NCBI GenBank assembly: GCA_943787265.1
Contig: CALSLT010000015.1
Span: 62,001-126,000, forward strand
DNA length: 64,000 bases
Origin: an uncultured Planctomycetaceae bacterium
GTDB taxonomy: Bacteria > Planctomycetota > Planctomycetia > Planctomycetales > Planctomycetaceae
Direction: 5' to 3'
Shown here: positions 59,163 through 64,000 of the stretch, in pieces
How positions within the stretch are numbered: the first letter of the stretch is position 1
Layout: the number at the start of each line of letters is the position of its first letter
Translations under genes and position numbers: made by a program
The notes under the pieces: model-generated
The model's input: only the letters and a program-made list of their open reading frames with translations
What the model was told of the DNA's origin: nothing
The model's database searches: none

Positions 59163-60377
59163 CTACTTCGCACCGCCAAATATGCTGAACAGACTTTTGC
59201 GGTTTGCCTTGCTGTCATCAACCTCAACCTCGGTGCTGTCGCCATTGACATCCAAAGCGTTCGCCAGTCGTTCGATCTCGCGAGTGAGTTTGGCTTTGGG
59301 AGCGTAGGTCAGAAGAGGCACGCCATTGTTTCGTGACTCGACCATCGTCGCGTAGTCATTCGGCACTTGCCAGAAGACGTCCCGGCCGATTGTCTCTAAC
59401 GCCTTGTTGAGACTGATCTGTGTGTCCTGCAGACCAAGTCGGTTTACGACAACTTTAACCTTGTCAGCAAGAGCTTCCTGCTGGTCGTAAAACTGCAACA
59501 GTCGAACGACGTTTCTTAGACACGGTAAGTCGAGCTGTGTTGTCAGAAGAATGGAATCTGAAGCTTCCATCGCGGCAATGTCGAGTGGTGTGTAACTCTT
59601 ACTAATGTCGATCACCAGGTGCGTGAACGTCGCTCGAAGCAGAGCGATCACACGACGCAACTCGTCTGGCGAAAACGACGGACTGAGGTCCATGTGGACC
59701 GGCCGGGGAAGCAAAAACGCCCCGCAGTCGTGCTTCGTCAAAGATCGTTTCAAAAGTGCGTAATCAAGACGGCCAATGTTCTCGGCCACGTCCTGAATTG
59801 TGTAATCCGGGATGATATCCAGCCAGACGTCGGCATCACCGAGCGCCAGATCGAGGTCGATTATCGCGACGTTGTTCCGCTGATCTTGAGCCAGCACACA
59901 GGCCAGATTGATAGCCAGCGATGTGCAACCGACTCCGCCGCTGACGCCGGAAACCGTTACAACCTGGCTGGCTTTGGCCGGCGCGTCACCTGGACGCCCT
60001 CCGGACGAAAGCTGGATTCGATCAAGAGCAGCCAGGAAGTCTTCGAGATTCAGCGGGAAGTTCAGAAACTCCTTCGCGCCGTTTCTCATCGCCTTGAGAA
60101 TCAGGCTGCCTTCCTGTGAACTGCTCACGACAAGCGTATTGCACGTCGGAAGGTCCTGGGAGACTCGCCCGATGAGTTCAAGAGCCTTGTCTGGATCGGC
60201 GTCGAGGGACACCAGCGCGATATCCGGCTGCGTCTGCATTGCTACGTCGGCGAAGTATTCGTAGTTCGAACATTCGGCTTCGAGCCAGACTGAATCAATT
60301 CCCAGAAGCAGATGCTTCAACGTACTGCGGCTGGAGTCAGTCGGGTCGACGATGGCAATTCGGATGACGTTTTTCAT
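59163..60377 (-). CDS. cpaE: CpaE-like pilus-assembly ATPase (altered Walker A)
   Basis: A 404-residue protein. Residues 1-125 form a response-regulator-like domain without the acidic phosphorylation site; Asp11 is present in IAIVDPTDSS but other acids differ. From 138 a MinD/ParA-type ATPase follows. The Walker A is SGVSGGVGCTS, where the invariant lysine is replaced by Cys151. Later VAIIDLDLALGDADVWLD (Walker B-like), MEASDSILLTTQLDLPCLRN and KVVVNRLG match CpaE. Caulobacter-type CpaE also lacks the Lys. CpaE localises Tad pilus machinery. It is the last gene of the unit. Confidence 0.9.
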   Translation of the reverse strand: MKNVIRIAIVDPTDSSRSTLKHLLLGIDSVWLEAECSNYEYFADVAMQTQPDIALVSLDADPDKALELIGRVSQDLPTCNTLVVSSSQEGSLILKAMRNGAKEFLNFPLNLEDFLAALDRIQLSSGGRPGDAPAKASQVVTVSGVSGGVGCTSLAINLACVLAQDQRNNVAIIDLDLALGDADVWLDIIPDYTIQDVAENIGRLDYALLKRSLTKHDCGAFLLPRPVHMDLSPSFSPDELRRVIALLRATFTHLVIDISKSYTPLDIAAMEASDSILLTTQLDLPCLRNVVRLLQFYDQQEALADKVKVVVNRLGLQDTQISLNKALETIGRDVFWQVPNDYATMVESRNNGVPLLTYAPKAKLTREIERLANALDVNGDSTEVEVDDSKANRKSLFSIFGGAK

Positions 60378-60518
60378 CTTCGCAGATTCACTTCTGAAAA
60401 GTGATCAGGCAGTTCGAGCAGCCAGAAAACGCTTCTGCTGACATCATGCTGCACTGATTTACGGCCGTTGCTAACAATCCTGCTAAGTCATTCAATGGCG
60501 TATCGCATTTCGAAACGA

Positions 60519-62309
60519 CTACGGTGCGATCAATCCTGGAAGTTGAGAAGAGCCTGTTTTCGCAGAACTACCGGTTCGACGCTGCGAACCATTCTGAGTC
60601 GCGACTGACGGACGGACGTAACCCACAGGTCGAGTCCCACCACGCTGTTCCGAAACCGGAATACGTGCTGCTGTCTGGTTTCCTCTCGATGGTTCAATAA
60701 GTCCCGAACGGCCGCGGCTTTGCGAACTCATCAGCTCCTGCACACTTCGATTCGCATCAGCCTTCATGAGCGGAATCGACTGCTCCTGAACTGGGATTGC
60801 AAATGGCTTACTGACGGCCCCCGGCCCCCCCAGTGCTGCCTGGCAGCCCGATAAACAGGCACCATGCTGGCCACATCCAAAGCAGGCATCACCGTAGTTG
60901 GGAACTTCGATATAGCCATCAAAGTAGAGTTCGCGAGCAGTTGGAAATGTCGTAAACGTTCCTGGACCGCCTGCTGGAATCTGCCCTTCGGACATCGGAG
61001 CAACCAACTCAGGTGTGATCAGGATCACAAGTTCCGTTTCAACATCGTCGTATTGCACGTTCCGAAAGGCAGCACCGACCCACGGTAATTCCCCAAGGAA
61101 CGGAATCTTCGCAGTCTCGGCGGTCTGTCGCGACGATATCAGACCGGCCAGCATCAATGTTTGACCAAACCCAAGCTCGGCCTGCGTATTGACTCGGCGA
61201 GTCAACAATCCAGGAACGGTCGTTCCGTTGAGTGACGTTGAGTTCGCGAAGTCGCGTTCTGTGAATTCCGGCATGACTTCAAGGCGAACCATTCCGTTAC
61301 CGAGAATGATTGGGACCGCTTCAAGTTCAACACCAAACTCACGCCACTCAAGTGTTACTGTTCCAAAAGTTTGCTGGATGGGAATGGGAAATTCTCCACC
61401 AGAGAGCAGCTTGGCTGGGCGACCGTTCATCGCAAGCAACGATGGCTCGGAAAGCACCTTGAGAAGCTTTTCTTCCTTCAACGCGTCGATGAATCCAAAA
61501 AATGCGTCTCCTCCACTCACCAACCCAAACGCTGTGGTCGCTGTATGAGTAATGGAGCCCATGTCATCAATGTTGAAAAGTTGTGCCGGGCTATTTGACA
61601 GCGACCCACCGCTGGCTGTGTTGTTGATAAAGTCAATTCCCAGCTTTCGAAGCTTCGTCCGCTGAACTTCCATGATCTTGACTTTAAGCATCACCTGCTG
61701 AACGCCACCCACTCGCATCTGATTCAACACTCGCGGGTAGAACTGCTCGGCAATTTCCATGATCTGAGTGATGTGTTCGGGCTGGCTGACCCATCCGGTC
61801 AACGCGACAGAATCCTGAACTCGATAGGCTTCCACTGCGGAATCAGGAAATCGATTATCCAGCACTGCCTGTAGATGCCGAGCGTCGCCCTTGATGAAAA
61901 CGTTGACGACGTATGAGTTGTCGTCTTCGTCAGTCAGAACGAGGTTGGTCACTCCCTGAATCAATGCCTGAACGCGGATGCGGTAGGGCGTCAACGCTTT
62001 AACGTCCAGGACATCCGGATCGAAACCATCGACTCGAGTAATTTTACGATTGAGTTCAAGCACCTTGGAAAGCCGTTCGACGATCTCAACTTCGCTTCGG
62101 CTTCCCGTGACTTTGAAAACGGGATCCAACGCAGCGGCTCGTGCAAGATCCCGGGCCGTCGGTGGAGCCGTCGCTGCCACGGTAGGCTGATCGGGAGGCA
62201 AAGGCGGCGGCCCGTTCTGAGCGCAGACGGGCGATAAGTAAGCTCCTGCTACGCCAGCGCTAATGACCAGCGTCAAGAGTCGTCGCCGAATTGTGATATT
62301 AGACGGCAT
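60519..62309 (-). CDS. cpaC: CpaC/RcpA-type secretin
   Basis: A 596-residue outer-membrane secretin of the Tad/Flp pilus. A signal peptide (LLTLVISAGVAGAYLSPVCA) opens it, then a pilus-type N domain (ALTPYRIRVQALIQGVTNLVLTDEDD), a BON-like region (VQDSVALTGWVSQPEH) and the secretin domain with VGGVQQVMLKVKIMEV, GFGQTLMLAGLISSR and IPFLGELPWVGAAF, ending VILITPELVAPM. A cluster of four cysteines at 476, 479, 485 and 489 (ACFGCGQHGACLSGC) follows the secretin core and is not typical of CpaC. The C-terminal 100 residues are Gln/Ser-rich. It lies between cpaB and cpaE. Confidence 0.92.
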   Translation of the reverse strand: MPSNITIRRRLLTLVISAGVAGAYLSPVCAQNGPPPLPPDQPTVAATAPPTARDLARAAALDPVFKVTGSRSEVEIVERLSKVLELNRKITRVDGFDPDVLDVKALTPYRIRVQALIQGVTNLVLTDEDDNSYVVNVFIKGDARHLQAVLDNRFPDSAVEAYRVQDSVALTGWVSQPEHITQIMEIAEQFYPRVLNQMRVGGVQQVMLKVKIMEVQRTKLRKLGIDFINNTASGGSLSNSPAQLFNIDDMGSITHTATTAFGLVSGGDAFFGFIDALKEEKLLKVLSEPSLLAMNGRPAKLLSGGEFPIPIQQTFGTVTLEWREFGVELEAVPIILGNGMVRLEVMPEFTERDFANSTSLNGTTVPGLLTRRVNTQAELGFGQTLMLAGLISSRQTAETAKIPFLGELPWVGAAFRNVQYDDVETELVILITPELVAPMSEGQIPAGGPGTFTTFPTARELYFDGYIEVPNYGDACFGCGQHGACLSGCQAALGGPGAVSKPFAIPVQEQSIPLMKADANRSVQELMSSQSRGRSGLIEPSRGNQTAARIPVSEQRGGTRPVGYVRPSVATQNGSQRRTGSSAKTGSSQLPGLIAP

Positions 62310-62541
62310 CCATGCACCTCACTGAGTCCGCATTCGTTGCAGACTTCGGCTTGTTTTACCTGTTTTGGAAGATCACTCAGACTGAGCAACTTCCAAAGCA
62401 GACCGAACGAAGACAACGCAACCAAACTGGTCGAGCTGCCTTTGTCCGCTGATCGTTTCTCGACTGCCTTTCGACAGGTCGAGTGTTTCTTCTGTCGTAA
62501 CTACTGCTTTTGAGCTTCGGTTCCGAGCGTGATTTGTTTGG

Positions 62542-63744
62542 TCAGTTGGCCCCTGAAAGTTCCGCCGGAACGGGAATTGAATCTTCGAGATTCTGGTCGT
62601 CACTCTGATTGTCATTGACGACCGGAAGTGGTTCCGACACGTCGGTATCCTGATTCCCTGCCTCGCCGTCAGCTTTCTTCTCGCCGTTCCCGAAAAGGGT
62701 TTTCAGTCCTTTGAGCAGCGGATTTCCGCCCGACTCATCGACTTCCGCAGTCACAACTTCTGGCTCGATGACAGGCCACTCCGATTCTGGAATCTGGACC
62801 TCTTCGACCCGTTTGATGTCTCCCGCAAAAATCTCGATTGTCCATGATGAATCAAACGCCGGAACTTCAGGCTCGGCCGGAACGGTCAATGGAGCAATCG
62901 CCACTGGTGCAACCGGAATTGGTGCCGGCAGCGGTTCAGGTTGACTATTGGCATCCAGAAACTGCTCCAGATCGTCATCGTTGCTGGGTTCGTCCTCGTC
63001 TTCTTCATCCTCCTCTTCCTCTTCATCATCGCCGAGGAAGTCGGACATGTCCGTTGGTTTGAATCTGTCTTTGTCCGCAGCGTGTGGCTCTGAATCAGTT
63101 TTCGACCGCATCGTCAGGTGAAGTTTCCCGATGTCTTCGGCGAGTTTCACCAACAACGCCTGATCGCGATCAACAAGCAGAGTCAACGTTTTTGCGAGTG
63201 CTTCTCCCTTTGCCGTTTGAATCTCACGCCGCTGGTCGACTGAAAAGACTTCCACAAATTCCAGCACAGTCTTGATGACCTTGCCGCCGCCGTACTGCCC
63301 CCGCATCGTGAAGGTCACGAGCAGGTCAACCCTGTCACCAGGCAGCAGCAAACCGCTACTGGTCATCGCTGAATCCACCAGAATCGTGATCGCCACCATT
63401 CCCTTGGGAATGTCCTGTGACGCCGCGTGATCTCCCTTTCCGCTTAACTTATCGAGCGTGACAAAGTCTCCGGGGAATGCCCGAACCCGACTCGCTCGTT
63501 CGTCAAATTCTTCCGGAACAGTCACGACGTTTTCCGGCACCACCGAAATCGGATAGTCACGGAACTCGACGTTCTCTTCGCCTAATAGTTGTCCTGGAGA
63601 AATTTCGGCGGTCACAACGAGAACCGAGATGTTCTCTTCGGCCTGTGCGCCGGTATTTCCTTTGGTCGCCTGCTGAAACAGGAACATGGCCACAAGGCCG
63701 CAACCGCTGGCCAGAGCCAGCAACAACATTGGCTTGAGTCTCAT
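62542..63744 (-). CDS. cpaB: CpaB-type Tad pilus assembly protein
   Basis: A 400-residue CpaB. Signal/TM at the start (LLLALASGCGLVAMFLFQQ), SAF domain (VVTAEISPGQLLGEENVEFRDYP) and a RcpC-like second domain (TSSGLLLPGDRVDLLVTFTMRG, DRDQALLVKLAEDIGKLHL). From about residue 230 a highly acidic Asp/Glu run and Pro/Ala-rich linker extend the protein well beyond the usual length of about 250-300, ending in a polar tail. CpaB is periplasmic and associates with the secretin. The gene is first in cpaB-cpaC-cpaE. The rest of the Tad locus (cpaF, tadB, tadC, flp pilin) is not in view. Confidence 0.93.
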   Translation of the reverse strand: MRLKPMLLLALASGCGLVAMFLFQQATKGNTGAQAEENISVLVVTAEISPGQLLGEENVEFRDYPISVVPENVVTVPEEFDERASRVRAFPGDFVTLDKLSGKGDHAASQDIPKGMVAITILVDSAMTSSGLLLPGDRVDLLVTFTMRGQYGGGKVIKTVLEFVEVFSVDQRREIQTAKGEALAKTLTLLVDRDQALLVKLAEDIGKLHLTMRSKTDSEPHAADKDRFKPTDMSDFLGDDEEEEEDEEDEDEPSNDDDLEQFLDANSQPEPLPAPIPVAPVAIAPLTVPAEPEVPAFDSSWTIEIFAGDIKRVEEVQIPESEWPVIEPEVVTAEVDESGGNPLLKGLKTLFGNGEKKADGEAGNQDTDVSEPLPVVNDNQSDDQNLEDSIPVPAELSGAN

Positions 63745-64000
63745 GACTACGAACCTTCATCAATCAGTTTGTCGGCAACGGCGTGGTAAACTCTTCAGTT
63801 TATACCGGCCGTACCAGTTGAAACGCGGGTACCGGTTACGTGATGCCTGATGGCACCCCAGCTTCCAGTGAACTCCGCAGATGACTCTTGAACGATTCTC
63901 GAAGAACCCTGCAACTTTGCAGGAATTACTTCCAGCCGTCCCCATCCTGAATGAATCAGGCGGCACGGAATCAGGTCGGACCAGCCAATGCTGATCCGAC
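63745..64000. other. Upstream region of cpaB at window edge
   Basis: About 255 bases with the cpaB promoter region. The minus-strand frame at 63760-63966 is unlike protein and not called. The adjacent gene on the right is outside the window. Confidence 0.4.

Overview
The window reads as chromosomal DNA of a planctomycete (Planctomycetota, probably Planctomycetaceae or a close relative). This rests on gene content. There is a DUF1501 Tat-exported protein, a formylglycine-generating-enzyme lipoprotein, a PknB-type kinase with an altered DFG motif, a thioredoxin-trypsin fusion, a small lipoprotein carrying the YYLRDDVQYFPAG motif, HpnE, several ExbD/TolR proteins and a cpaB-cpaC-cpaE Tad-type cluster. 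I see no rRNA, tRNA, CRISPR array, transposase or phage gene.

Layout. 1-4.6 kb: an ExbD gene cut by the window edge, divergent from a sodium:solute symporter, then a secreted protein and a LysR regulator. 4.7-11.1 kb: gltB-gltD (glutamate synthase) behind a hairpin-rich leader. 11.2-17.7 kb, minus strand: formyltransferase-like protein, phosphohexomutase, small unknowns, a VOC protein and a UbiD decarboxylase. 17.8-21.7 kb, plus strand: a small-molecule kinase, an APC permease and an M20 peptidase. 21.9-26.6 kb, minus strand: two tatA genes, a lipoprotein, a secreted protein and hpnE. 26.8-28.2 kb: a SpoU/TrmH methyltransferase and a lone sugar-binding-like domain. 28.3-34.5 kb, minus strand: a FemAB/GNAT-like acyltransferase operon with a mini-CpaB (SAF) protein, a RluA pseudouridine synthase and a secreted esterase. 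34.8-35.7 kb: a nonsense-interrupted gene and an acidic unknown. 35.8-41.4 kb: a beta-propeller protein, then a surface-glycan operon (DegT aminotransferase, membrane-fused epimerase, GT4 glycosyltransferase). 41.8-46.5 kb: FGE, a methyltransferase, a NarL-type response regulator and DUF1501. 46.7-51.9 kb, minus strand: ExbB-ExbD-ExbD, RtcR and the thioredoxin-trypsin fusion. 52.2-57.7 kb: Dus, a secreted unknown, a Ser/Thr kinase, 1 kb of mostly non-coding DNA and a BlaI-type repressor. 58.1-63.7 kb: an RmlD-like protein, then cpaB-cpaC-cpaE.

The most striking non-gene signal is a set of intergenic imperfect palindromes. Several begin with GTAG and sit as head-to-head pairs between genes. 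Several sequence families share this architecture, which matches REP/BIME elements mobilised by RAYT (TnpA-REP) proteins. One related-looking palindromic insert lies in frame inside hpnE, and one hairpin lies between the two exbD genes.

I found no obvious complete new defence or mobile system. The best leads are the orphan RtcR (CARF-sensor sigma-54 activator with no rtcBA in view), the thioredoxin-trypsin fusion, the mini-CpaB operon, the membrane-fused epimerase, and the palindrome-to-terminator stretch at 56.7-57.25 kb.
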